Position numbers and translations under genes: made by a program. DNA of 12,470 nucleotides from Leucogyrophana mollusca (taxonomy: Eukaryota > Basidiomycota > Agaricomycetes > Boletales), in NCBI GenBank assembly GCA_021014945.1, contig MU266828.1:1-12470 (forward strand). Direction: 5' to 3'. The notes beneath the pieces were generated by a model. It was not told the origin of the DNA, ran no database searches, and saw nothing but the letters and a program-made list of their open reading frames with translations. This document shows, piece by piece, positions 1-8,786 of the stretch (positions are counted from its first letter, which is position 1; each line of letters begins with the position of its first letter).

Positions 1-2059
1 TTGTCCGCCAAACTGGAAAGGTCGAAGTCGTTAAGAACCCCTACTGCTCGGCCCAATGCATCCCTATAGTACATCAGATTGCCGGCACTGATGTCCCGGT
101 GGTGAATGCCTCCTTCCCAAAGCTCGCGATGACCTGCAGGTGGCGTCAGGTAATAATGCAATCGGAGGATGTTTGCACTTACAAAGGACACAATCCCACC
201 ACGCGGAGAAGAACTCGTCGCCAGATAGGTCGGTGATAGGTGATAGCTTCGGGAAAACGAGGATGTACAGTGAGCGACTTCCCTCCCTGGCGCCAGCGAG
301 ACCCAACGCCTCGCGGAGTTCTGCCGTGGAGTTCTCGAATTTGTGCCAGAAGAGGAGCTCGGGGATGTGACCCTCGACCTTCGGGTTCCCTTTCGCCAGT
401 CGCCCTACTTGCTGTAGGATGGTCACTTCGCTGGTGCGTGAATCCTCTGGCCAGAATACTTTCGCAACCATGTCCTTCCCGGGATGTTGTTTCTCCAGCT
501 GGGGACTAGTTACGCGTAACACGTCGGTGGCGCGCCCGTTGACTCCGAAATGCGTCGCTCTCTCCTTGGAATCTAGGTGAAGGGTAAGTTCGATGCCACC
601 CGCCTGAACGAGAATGCCCCGCTCCTTCGTCGATGTTGAAATAGGCTTGAACAGCGTGTTTCTGCCCCAGTTTGCAAGCGACAGCCGCTGTAGGCAGAAA
701 AGCAAAACCAAGAAGCGCGGGAGATCCTGGATGAAGTCAATTGCCGTGCATTGGATGGGGCTCTGGCGATCGCATAGCCAGACCCACACCGTACCGTCTG
801 CAAACGTGATGTGAGCGTGACGCACCGCCAGTAAACGTCCCATACATACCAACTATAATGAGGTTGATGAGATGGTTTGTGCCAAGATGCGCGGCGAACA
901 TCTCCGCAGCATAGATCGCTGTCTGCACTGTGGCGATCGGTTCCTCCGGGGGTTCGGGCTGAGGTTCTATCTTCCCTCGTTTTCTAGACGACTCGTCCGT
1001 CGCATGTTCTTCGAGCTTCCGCTTTAGACCTGCGCCGCCCGGGTTGCTGGCCATGTCGGCGAGGGCTTTGGGAGTCACCTCTGTGGTCGATGGACGAGCT
1101 GTATTGCAGGAAGTTAACCATCCAGCAACCATAACGAGTGATCTGCTTACTAGGTGCTGCCGTGGTGGTCCTCGACCCATCCTTGGCACTCGACGTACAA
1201 TTCTTCATTTGTCCCACCAGACTCGATTCTAGGGCGGTAGAAGTAGCCGGAGGGATAACCGCCTCTGTGTCCTCCGTAGGGTCGAGTGACTGGAGATACT
1301 CCGTCGATAGATAAAGGGTCGCCGGTGCCACATCTTGCTGAATGGTGTACGAGGCAGGGGGCTCCGTGAGCTGGTGTCTTGTCGACTTGAACTCAATGAA
1401 TGACAGGATATCCTTCCACTGCAAGGACCTTTCTTCACCTGCGCATTTGTCTTCGCCTGGTCTCTGCCACGCGTAGTTCGCGGCATGTTCAGAACATCCA
1501 CGCGTGGCCCACCCATCCTCGAAAGCGGCCTTGGACACTTCCGTGGGGACAATCACGACATCGGGTTTCCGACATGTTGTCATGCCGCGATCGTATTGAG
1601 TGATCAGAGATGGATCGTTCTGCTGGAAAATGATGGGGTCGCCGGACTCGTCTGGAAGCCCTTGCACGCGAGTATGTCGAAGGGCGTCTAACGCGATGTT
1701 AAAGGCTGAGATCCAAGCTCTGTAACGGTCCGTGTCTATCAGAGGGCCCGCGCTGACCCGCACGCGTCAGATGGCTGTATTGTGGACCAGGATATTGAGC
1801 CTCACTATTCCTGCAGATGAGTCCGGATCGCGGAAGTTTTGATGGCCCCTTCGCCGCGATTTGTGATCCTGATAGGCTGACCATTGCAAATAGGAAGCAC
1901 GGCTTGAAGACAGCGATCTCGTAACTCCTTCGCTGGCGGCGGCTTTGTCTGGTTTGGTGGCGGGTGGTCAGTGGCGTTTTGTTCCCAACAACGTTGCAAA
2001 AGGGTGTCCAACAGGGAATCGACGTCGCAAATCTGAGTGCTCTCTACGTCGCGAGCCAT
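1..2059 (-). CDS. FunK1-type fungal protein kinase, copy A (3' end off window)
   Basis: Probable Ser/Thr-type kinase of the FunK1 (Pkinase_fungal) family expanded in mushrooms; substrate unknown. Exons by frame and splice signals: 2059-1806, 1752-1151, 1098-850, 797-183 and 133-1. The four introns (1753-1805, 1099-1150, 798-849, 134-182) are 49-53 bp with GT-AG ends, and each restores the frame. About 617 residues lie in the window. Visible features: N-terminal FunK1 region with the RKPDVVIVP motif, a basic linker (KRKLEEH, SRKRGK), the VAK lysine near residue 481, a candidate helix-C glutamate near 492, catalytic loop HHRDISAGN with Asp about 587, and metal-binding motif NDFD (about 608-611), where most kinases have DFG. 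The start is the first in-frame ATG after an upstream stop. Exon 5 continues left of base 1; the matching C-lobe is seen at 7134-7696. No break is seen, so it looks functional. Family assignment is by motif recall. Confidence 0.88.
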
Positions 2060-2350
2060 CCAAGGTCCGTTGATCAGATGCACATACACAAGTCATGAAC
2101 GCGACGCACCGGACCCAGGCATACTCGATGTGGTCGTTCCTCACGCCTCACGGGTGGCTTGGCGGATACTAACATTGTTGCGAACAACATGCACCCACAA
2201 CATTGAACAGACTCAGCGGCTGAGACAGTTCGCGGACTCTGTCGAAAAGCGCGCCACGACAACACGAGACAACACGCCGTCGAGCACGTGTTTTTATTTC
2301 CTTTCTTAGCTACACCCCCCTAGTCACAACAGAACCCCATGATTTAACGT
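2060..2350. other. Upstream region of kinase copy A
   Basis: No coding sequence is evident. It probably contains the kinase promoter and 5' UTR. A palindromic CACGTG E-box lies at 2285-2290, about 226 bp upstream of the ATG, next to an A/T-rich stretch; no clear TATA box sits close to the ATG. A regulatory role for the E-box is only a possibility, since a 6-bp motif arises often by chance. Confidence 0.3.
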
Positions 2351-2602
2351 TTAACCACTGGCCAAAAAGCGGGCCAATCCTGGCAGGTATGAGTCCTCCA
2401 AGTTCACATCATGTGTGAGGCTACCTATACCTCTAATCTCTTGTGTAGACAGCAATTGCAGCTTGCCGCCCATCCATGTTGACAAATCTGAGGATGAATA
2501 CACATTGAGTAGTTTTTTGGCTGACAGTGAGGCATTACGGTTTTTCATACCATAACGACTGAAGACTTGTCCTTCATTGGATATGACACTCCTTACGAAT
2601 AC
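2351..2602 (-). pseudogene. Short protein-like open frame, unrecognised
   Basis: The frame is open from just after a TGA near 2603 down to a stop at 2351. It encodes about 83 residues, or 65 from the ATG at 2548. The composition looks like a real globular protein rather than a shadow frame (for example SSSDLSTWMGG, followed by LEDSYLPGLARFLASG before the stop). There is no recognisable domain, signal peptide or membrane segment. It sits between the kinase upstream region and the Pex3-like fragment, so it may be the last exon of a broken gene or a transposon remnant. I could not name the family. Confidence 0.3.
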
Positions 2603-2824
2603 TCAACCACATCCGCCATCTCTACTCGAAGACCCCCATGTCTTCCCGTCACACTCCCGCGAGTCGTCCTCCCCAACTTCCCTCTCCTAGTCATCAAACT
2701 CACCACCCAGACCCTCGCACTCGCATATCGCATCCTACGCATCCCCTGCTGCCGCTTACCCACAGCCGTATACGCCCCCTCCACACACACCACGCACATC
2801 CCCTCCACGCACTTCACCGGCATC

Positions 2825-3171
2825 CTCCCCCAAACACACTCTTACCTCCTCTCCCCGCACTCCGTGGTCGTCCTCGAGGCCGCGCTTGACCGCGCGACGG
2901 AGGTGCTCATCGAGGGGCTGAGAGGGCGTGTATTTGTGGACAGTGGGGGGGGGATGAACGATGGGACTGTTGTGGGTGGTGGCGATGAGGTGTTGTGGGT
3001 GGTGGCGATGAGGCTAGGGGAGGTGATGCGAGTGATGATGGGTACAGCCAGCTGCAGAGAGAGAGCGTAAGGGAGAAGGAGGAAGTGAAGATCCGTTTAG
3101 CGAGTCTGTTACCGGGCCTGGTGAGGTGGAGTCAGCTCGCGTTGAATGGGCTACCGAATGAGCTAGTTGAT
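2825..3171 (+). pseudogene. Pex3-like C-terminal fragment, frameshifted
   Basis: Pex3 is the peroxisomal membrane protein that docks Pex19 and imports membrane proteins. Two frames together resemble the C-terminal part of fungal Pex3. The first holds SPHSVVVLEAALDRATEVLI and RVFVDS (about 2852-2944). The second holds EVKIRLASLLPGLVRWSQLA and NGLPNELVD (about 3085-3171), followed directly by a GTGAGT donor-like site at 3172. The frames are separated by a 23-bp tandem duplication at 2968-3013, which by itself accounts for the shift. The rest of Pex3 (N-terminal membrane anchor, central part, final exon) was not found nearby, so this is probably a relic. The upstream 2567-2824 frame is C/T-rich and matches nothing I know. 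The Pex3 assignment is from memory of the family pattern and is moderate. Confidence 0.45.
2968..3013. repeat. 23-bp perfect tandem duplication
   Basis: Two adjacent identical 23-bp units (2968-2990 and 2991-3013, beginning TGTTGTGGG and ending GATGAGG) lie in a G/T-rich low-complexity stretch that follows a run of nine G at about 2945-2953. Because 23 is not a multiple of 3, the second copy shifts the reading frame of the Pex3-like fragment. Removing one copy joins its two frames. Confidence 0.9.
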
Positions 3172-4261
3172 GTGAGTCCTCTATCTGGTTGTCTGGTTGC
3201 CTTTCCACTCCCTTCTCTATCTCCGTGTCTCTCCCAAATTATTTGGCCGTGCGGACGTGTTACTTCCTTCGGCCTTGCGTACATTTTGTTTTACTTTTTC
3301 TTTCGGCTTGCTTTCGGAGTGTCGGTTATGTCTGCCTAGCTGAGCTGTGGTGTGCACTATGCGCTTTTCCCGCTGTAGGCTGGTGTTACTTCTGCGGATC
3401 GAGCCGAGATCACAAAAGTACCACATCACTTCGTTTGCGTCTGGGCTGTCTGGATGGGATGCTGGCGACCATAGTGGGTTTTCTGTTCCTCCAGGTATTC
3501 CTGGCTGTCTGATCTGTCGCAGCTGAACAAAGCCAACCTTAATCTGGGATCGACCTGTGGTTTTGTTTCCGTCGATCAATCACCTTGTGTTTTTGTTGCT
3601 GTTGATCGTCGATCTTGTGGGTTATTTCCGCCAATCACGGCATTTGCCCCCGGCCATCGTTGCGGTTTTGCCCCAGTGCAGTGATTCGGAGAGTCATGCT
3701 CTCACCTCCAATTTACGCCTCCATCTCCATCTCACCATCATAGTTTCTGCGACACTAATACCGATACCTTTTGAAACTCAGAACATCATGGGTACGCGAG
3801 AGGTCTCAGCACTGGAACCGATTGTTATCTCGGATTATCAAGATCGTTTTCCGGGACAGCAGCAAGATCACGGCGGGGGATCAAAATCTGGACAGTAGCG
3901 TTGCATGCTCCAGCTATGTATCGTGTTGTCTTCATTGCATACTCATACATGCACATCTCTGTGATCATGACTCAAGCGACACATCACCTCGATTGCCCTC
4001 CACTGCTGATGAGGGGAACTATGTTGTCCGTGGGGTTCATCGAATCACCTAATACAATATAGATACGGAGGGCGGGAACCACGAGAATACAGCACTATGG
4101 AACGAATGTTAAGTAACAAATAGATAAGCAAGAAATAGATACTGAGCTGCAAGAGCACAAATACATAAATAGCAGCCAGAACGTCGGAAATTCAAGGACA
4201 GGAGTTATTGGAGGCAGTGGGGATCTAAGTGCTGTCCAGAGTTGAGACCGCCGGGCAGATT
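3172..4261. other. No convincing gene; T-rich intergenic, then 3' flank of the membrane protein gene
   Basis: About 1.1 kb. Open frames here (for example plus strand 3557-3898 and 3771-4052) are short, rich in Leu, Ser and His, and lack family motifs, so I do not call them. The part from about 3180 to 3640 is pyrimidine-rich. The part from about 4060 to 4261 is A-rich in the plus sense and probably contains the 3' UTR of the minus-strand gene that ends at 4262. No clear TE termini were seen. Confidence 0.4.
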
Positions 4262-6041
4262 TCAGGCTTCCTCTTCAGCTTGACATCTGGCAGAACGCTC
4301 CACCACAGGCTCAGGCTCAGGTTCTCTCTCTTCAACTGACTCGGCCGGCAGGTCCCTAGTCCCGAATTTTATCGTGCTCAGCTCTCCGTGTGACGCGCCC
4401 TCCACTGTCTTGACTTCTTGGGCGCGAAGGCTGGTCACCATGTGAGGACCCGCGAGGACAGCAAACCCGTTGAATAAAACACCTAGCGCACTGTAAACCA
4501 GATACGTGTCATTTGCACCGGTATTGGGTATTAACGAGGCCACGGAACTATCGCTTGCCAAATCACGTTCCTGGGTACTTACTATGAATGCATGTTGCGC
4601 TGGGATTGATAAGCAATCGACATACCCGATGAAGTAGATAATTTGGTCCGCAACCAAGGCCTTCACCAGAGGGTTGATTGACCATGTTCTGTGTAGTCTC
4701 CTGGCTTCTAGGGCATGTTTTACAGCGGCGAACAGCGCAAATGCAAGTAACACCACGTCAAGTGTCAGTTGCACCATGACACCAGCCGCTCCCAACAATC
4801 CAACGGCGGAAGGATCCACCTCATTATATTCCACCACACTACCAAACGAATCTGGGCCGATAGCCACAACTGAGCCAGCAGTGTCTGAGCCAAGGGTGGA
4901 CACTCTAGTTAGACATCTGAACGCACAATATCTTCCCACCACAGAAGAGTTGAATAGCCTTCCGGAAATTACCAGCGTCACAATCGTGTCGCACCAAAAG
5001 CATGCCAGTAGAAAGGCTAGAAGCTTCTTCGAACGGCTGTACAGAGCATAGACCCGCACAAGAAGAATTGCTGAACATGAGCGAATGATCAATGACGAAT
5101 GGAGATAACTTTAAAGGCTACGGCCTCACATACCTTGCACTGCTATAGTAAACACAAGGTTTAACCATTGACTGGCAATATATGCAGATTCAACTTTTGG
5201 AAAGGCAAGCTCTGGAGTCAGACATGCTGGAGACCTAGAACACGCGATTAATTGGTGCTTACATCTGTATAGTTCATTCGTGTTGAGTGTCACATCCGAA
5301 TCATGGACAAACGACCGGGAAATGTAAAGCAAACCTCACCCCTACATGACTAATTCCGTCAGATGATCCCCTGACCGCAGGGCCGGATAAAAATGTGCGC
5401 ACTTTGCGAGTCCAGGTAAGCCGCAAGTCCACTGGTACATGACATTCAGCGAAGGTGGTTTGCTCTTGGAGTTGGCTTACATGCTGTAATTGCGCTGTTG
5501 GTCGCATTGCCACGTTAGCTGAGAGGATTGAGATTTGATTCCTGGACGCACAAAAAGGATACGGAGCCGCAGTAACGAGCCTAGAGTAAGGTTATACAGC
5601 CTTAGCTATATCGCCAGGTGGACAACGAAAAACAAGGCAGCCCACACACCACAGCATAAAGTCCTGTCATGAAGGTCCAGCGACGACTCTGACTTCCATG
5701 TGAGCTTGAAGTACTCTTCAGCAATCTGTGACGTGGGTACTTACCCAGATCAAATCCACCTCGAAGATGCTCAGACTTGAGTGCGTTGCCCAGGAATGAG
5801 GCAAAGAGAACTGACCTCTTGCGAAAAGTGAAGCACTGTACAATTCCTGTTCGTCAACTTGAAGGTCACTGACTTGACAACAAAAGAATTCCTCCGACCT
5901 TGGTCGTACATAACAACGGCTGCTGAAGCCACTGAAGAAACATGGTTCAAATGCATTATCGTAAGCCCACTGACAGAACAATTGCTTACTAGCCATATAG
6001 TTGAGTGCTTGGGTCTGGTCGAGAGTTTCCAAGAGGCTCAT
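4262..6041 (-). CDS. DUF6533-type multi-pass membrane protein
   Basis: Member of a large Agaricomycete family of about seven-helix membrane proteins of unknown function, with an N-terminal DUF6533 segment and a C-terminus with a GPHMVTSLR / HGELSTIKFG signature. Exons supported by splice signals and frame: 6041-5990, 5931-5899, 5835-5816, 5759-5745 (a 15-bp microexon), one starting at 5688 (SRRWTFMTGLYAV), one containing ARYCGSVSFL, one ending at 5263, 5193-5134, and 5070-4262. The first exons read through YMA, VASAAVVMYDQV and FSQEVDLIW, the typical DUF6533 opening. The last exon starts AILLVRVYALYSRSKK and holds several hydrophobic helices and an acidic tail. Boundaries between about 5640 and 5310 are unresolved; that part could hold a lesion. 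Its function cannot be inferred from neighbours. Confidence 0.78.
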
Positions 6042-6102
6042 CGCACAATTACTAGGGGCAGGGATTGAAACTTTTCATTGTCACGTCTAGTCGAGCTTGG
6101 AA

Positions 6103-6110
6103 CCTTTATA
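6103..6110 (-). promoter_or_regulatory. TATA box of the DUF6533-type gene
   Basis: On the minus strand the sequence reads TATAAAGG, 62 bp upstream of the ATG at 6041. This spacing suits a transcription start about 30 bp downstream with a short 5' UTR. It is based on motif and position only. Confidence 0.5.
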
Positions 6111-7027
6111 CTAGGATCACTGTTGTAGCTCAGCATAGTGCGGCCGAGTGCGGCAATCTTGGAAGTCGCTGTGTTTCTGTTTCATCGATATCATGATCCT
6201 GTTTATCATACATACGTGCATGCGCTGAAAAACAATCAAGATCATGATAAATACTAAGAATCGCCGAAGATGTTTGTGCAAACTTAGGCCGGACTACTCC
6301 AAACACAAGCACGAGTCAAATTCTCTCATCAGATGTTTCAACCAAATTACCTCAGCCATGGTTCCGTAACGCAGCACCAATCAAGGAGAGGTACAAAGTG
6401 AACCTGAGACTCCGTGTCAGCGTGCAGCAGTAGATTATCAGATATCGTTGTTATGGGACGACCAGTCTGTGATGAGGGTCGAGTCACCAGTTAAGAGAGC
6501 AGGATCGGCCCGAGTTACTTGTGTACGGTATGGCGCTGCAAACGTAACAATATTATTACCGCGTTTCCGACGGTTCGGCACCGCGTTTCAGAGACATGGT
6601 GCGCCGCGATATAGAGATTCGTATTCATAGCTAGAAGTACTGCTTGGCGTCAAAGTCGATTTTTATAATATACGCCATGTCTCAGACCGTTATTGGGTCC
6701 GAGAAGTCCTGCGGAGTAGCATGGGCCCAACGACGAGCTTGGGGTCAAAGGGCGAGAACACACCCAAAGCGAGAGCAGAAACCAGCCACCGCCCGTCAGC
6801 GCACTCACCAGATGCGATTGTGCAGGCAAAATTAGGCAAGGTACAAAGGCACCCGAGCCCCCCTGAACGTCCTAAAGCGTGTGTCTCGAAGGCCATCCAG
6901 CGAAAAACTACTCAAGATTCGTTACCGGCGCGAAAGCATGAAGACCGTTGAAGAGGTGCCAATAGGGAAGAGAAGGATCACAGCGACGTCATTTCATACA
7001 CGGTAATGTTCATACAAAGGAACCATG
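6111..7027. other. Intergenic region without a convincing gene
   Basis: About 0.9 kb. Several open frames of 60-76 codons exist on both strands (6448-6630, 6644-6835, 6721-6951 and others). They overlap one another, are rich in Arg, Ser, Thr and Ala, and show no recognisable motif. The left part probably holds upstream regulatory sequence of the DUF6533-type gene. I see no terminal repeats or RNA genes. Confidence 0.4.
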
Positions 7028-7140
7028 GCATAAGTAAGGAATATTTTTGTGGTCGCAGGTAAGCCGTGGTTCAGGTTTTTGCATAGCATAAGTAAGGAAT
7101 ATTTTTAAAGTCCCAGTTAGCCATAGTTCAGGACTATGCA
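7028..7140. repeat. Imperfect tandem repeat, 58-bp period
   Basis: A unit beginning GCATAAGTAAGGAATATTTTT starts at 7028 and again at 7086. The first 21 bases are identical and the rest (GTTCAGG-type tail) is diverged. The second unit runs a few bases past the stop codon of kinase copy B (7134-7136) and contains a CATAGT/ACTATG inverted pair around 7122-7138. It probably lies in the 3' UTR of that gene. Confidence 0.75.
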
Positions 7141-7696
7141 GGCTCCGCTTGAGCGGCTTGGTGCTTCATCCATGCTGCATGTTCCTCGAACGCCTTGAAG
7201 ATGGCGTCATCAGGGCTCGCCACGAGACGGTTTTCCTGTGCATTCTCGCGACAAGGGCCTAGAAGGACGGGTGGACCATCCCTTTGATATAAGACACTCA
7301 TCAGGCCCAGTGCCAGACGCCAGTTCCGCTCGTGCGAAGGTGACGGGGTAACCTCGTCAAAACCTCGCATAATGAAAGAGTACTTTGCTATCCGGCATCT
7401 CTCCTCATCGGCTTTCAGCCACGAGTCAAGATGTCGAGATTGCGGCGTCCTCTCTTGACCATCTCGAAAGCGGAGACACACCCACACCAGGACCCAGATA
7501 AAAGATTCCGCGTCGTGTCGATACATATGCGTGATTTCCCCGTCGAGACCTTCCGGACTGAGCAACCCTCGAGCCATGAACGGGACAGTGCCCATGCGCT
7601 GGTGTCCGCTAAGGCCTTCATTGTCCGCCAAACTGGAAAGGTCGAAGTCGTTAAGAACCCCTACTGCTCGGCCCAATGCATCCCTATAGTACATCA
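7134..7696 (-). pseudogene. FunK1 kinase C-lobe, copy B, truncated by LTR
   Basis: About 186 residues of the C-terminal half of a FunK1 kinase: NDFDLSSLAD, then GTVPFMARGLL, the family signature YRHDAESFIWVLVWVCLRF, and the natural C-terminus at the stop at 7134-7136. Everything upstream (N-terminal region, VAK lysine, HRD catalytic loop) is absent, because the LTR begins at 7697. The first 76 bases next to the LTR (7621-7696) are identical to bases 1-76 of copy A. Joined to copy A across that repeat, the frame is exact and gives 779 residues in total. Alone it lacks the residues for phosphotransfer. The base contributed by the LTR end creates an extra in-frame ATG at 7697-7695, ahead of the native Met codon. 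Confidence 0.85.
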
Positions 7697-7958
7697 TTTT
7701 AGAACTAGAACAATCAATGTAAGACCTCAGTCGTAACAGAAGGACTATTTATTAGATACCTAGAACAATCAATGTAAGACTACGTAGATCGTCAGTTATG
7801 ATTGTCCTAGGTTTAGAGAAAATTATCGTACTCACCCTCAGTCGTAACAGAAGGACTGAGGGCGCGGGGGAAGTTGAACCAAGGTTCTTATACTACGTGA
7901 GTGGAATACTGGGGGATGCACGCTATTGGCTCGTTCTGGTTGGAATTCGATCTCAACA
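7697..7958 (-). repeat. 3' LTR of the copia element
   Basis: 262 bp, collinear with 11871-12132 with 9 substitutions. In element orientation it starts TGTTGAGATC and ends CTAAAA, so it has TG at the start but lacks the usual CA end. It contains TATAAG at 7887-7892 (minus), an inverted repeat at 7835-7862 and two internal direct duplications: a 21-bp unit at 7705-7725 and 7760-7780, and a 22-bp unit at 7725-7746 and 7836-7857. Its end abuts the kinase copy B sequence exactly. Confidence 0.92.
7748..7753 (-). promoter_or_regulatory. AATAAA polyadenylation-like signal in 3' LTR
   Basis: The minus strand reads AATAAA here, downstream of the LTR TATA motif and the R-region hairpin. The equivalent site in the 5' LTR reads AATAAT because of one of the nine LTR differences. 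It would be suitably placed to end element transcripts, but fungal poly(A) signals are loose, so confidence is modest. Confidence 0.35.
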
Positions 7959-7967
7959 CTCCTCCTC
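7959..7967 (-). other. Polypurine tract (plus-strand primer)
   Basis: On the minus strand GAGGAGGAG directly precedes the TGTTGAGATC start of the 3' LTR, the standard position for the polypurine tract that primes second-strand synthesis. A second purine block (GAGGAGGAG) encodes the C-terminal glutamates of pol just upstream. Confidence 0.75.
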
Positions 7968-7987
7968 AGACAGAACGAACCCCAATT

Positions 7988-8521
7988 TTACTCCTCCTCG
8001 ACTGGAGGCCCCACGAGCCCCATAGCAGCGCGAAGGTATTTGAACCGTTTAGCGGGAAGGGCCTTCGTGAAACCGTCAGCGACGTTTTCGATCGTAGGCA
8101 CGTATTGCAGCTTTATTTCTTTGTCCGCCACGCGTTCTCGAATGTAATGGTATTTGATGTTCACGTGTTTCACGCGCGCGTGGAAGGAGGGATCATTGGA
8201 CAGTGAAATCGAACCGTTGTTGTCACAGAATAGGATAGAGGGGGATTGCCGTTGAAAGCCAAGGCCGTTGAGCAGGGCGCGCAGCCATACAAGCTCCTGA
8301 GATGCGTCGCAGGCGGCGATGTATTCAGATTCGCATGTCGAGAGGGAGACGGTCTTTTGCCCCCGGCTCAACCATGTGATGATACCGCTTCCAAGGGTGA
8401 AACAATATCCGCCGACCGACCTGAAAGAATCCGGGCAAGAAGCGAAGCTGGCGTCGGTGTGTCCCAGTAGTGCTGTGGAATGAGGACCGCCTAGTACGAC
8501 ATCAGCAAAACGTCCAAATTG
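7988..8521 (-). pseudogene. Copia pol: RNase H domain and C-terminus
   Basis: This frame encodes the Ty1/copia RNase H: GRFADVVLGG, HTDASFASCPDSFRSVGGY, the LSTCESEYIA motif with an active-site Glu, DNNGSISLSNDP, HVNIKYHYIRE, and ADGFTKALPAKRF close to the end, all typical of copia pol. RNase H removes the RNA strand after reverse transcription. The domain itself is uninterrupted and ends at the stop at 7988, 21 bp before the PPT. It is separated from the RT part by the MITE at 8522-8786 but is in the same frame once the insertion and one flanking repeat copy are ignored (273 bp, exactly 91 codons). Confidence 0.9.
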
Positions 8522-8786
8522 GGACAGTGGCACAGCCACTCACAGCTGCTCACAGCCTCACAGTCACCCACAGGCAATTTTCAACTGCCTCTAGAGAGTC
8601 TTTATCGCACAAATATTGTATAGATTTTATTGCATTTAGTCTCAATGAAAGTATCTCAATAATATGGAATAGAAGTATTTGAAGTTTTGTGGTGTTTTGA
8701 GGTAGTTGGAGTGCACCGCACAGCGGGGGACCTTGCTGTGCCACTGTGAGCCTGTAGGCGGGTGCACAGCACTGTACAGCCACTTG
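8522..8786. mobile_element. hAT-like MITE inserted in copia pol
   Basis: 265 bp of sequence foreign to copia pol, AT-rich in the centre, with subterminal CACAGC/GCTGTG motifs crowded at both ends (left 8525-8575, right 8711-8784). It is flanked by CCAAATTG (8514-8521) and CCAATTTG (8787-8794), an 8-bp duplication with one mismatch, the size made by hAT transposases. The ends are only weakly inverted (CAGTGGC near the left, CAAGTGGC at the right on the other strand), and a better 12-bp inverted pair, CAGTGGCACAGC, lies at 8525-8536 and 8735-8746. There is no coding capacity. Exact ends are uncertain by a few bases. Confidence 0.7.

Noticed and set aside
2593..2889. ORFs in the C/T-rich stretch upstream of the Pex3-like fragment
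   Set aside because: His/Pro/Ser/Thr-rich translations in all frames reflect base composition. I could not extend Pex3 similarity into them.
3557..4052. Possible small plus-strand gene(s) at 3557-3898 and 3771-4052
   Set aside because: Low-complexity hydrophobic or mixed sequence with no motif, no promoter or intron logic and mutually overlapping frames.
6448..6951. Overlapping plus- and minus-strand ORFs of 60-76 codons
   Set aside because: They overlap on both strands, have random-looking composition and no recognisable domain.
7134..7958. Kinase fragment as cargo captured by the retrotransposon
   Set aside because: The kinase sequence lies outside the 3' LTR, next to its natural stop codon and 3' repeat, so it is flank rather than internal cargo.
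8525..8746. A 222-bp MITE bounded by the perfect 12-bp inverted pair CAGTGGCACAGC
   Set aside because: The flanks at those points do not form a duplication and the frame is not restored. The 265-bp version does both, so the inverted pair is treated as subterminal.
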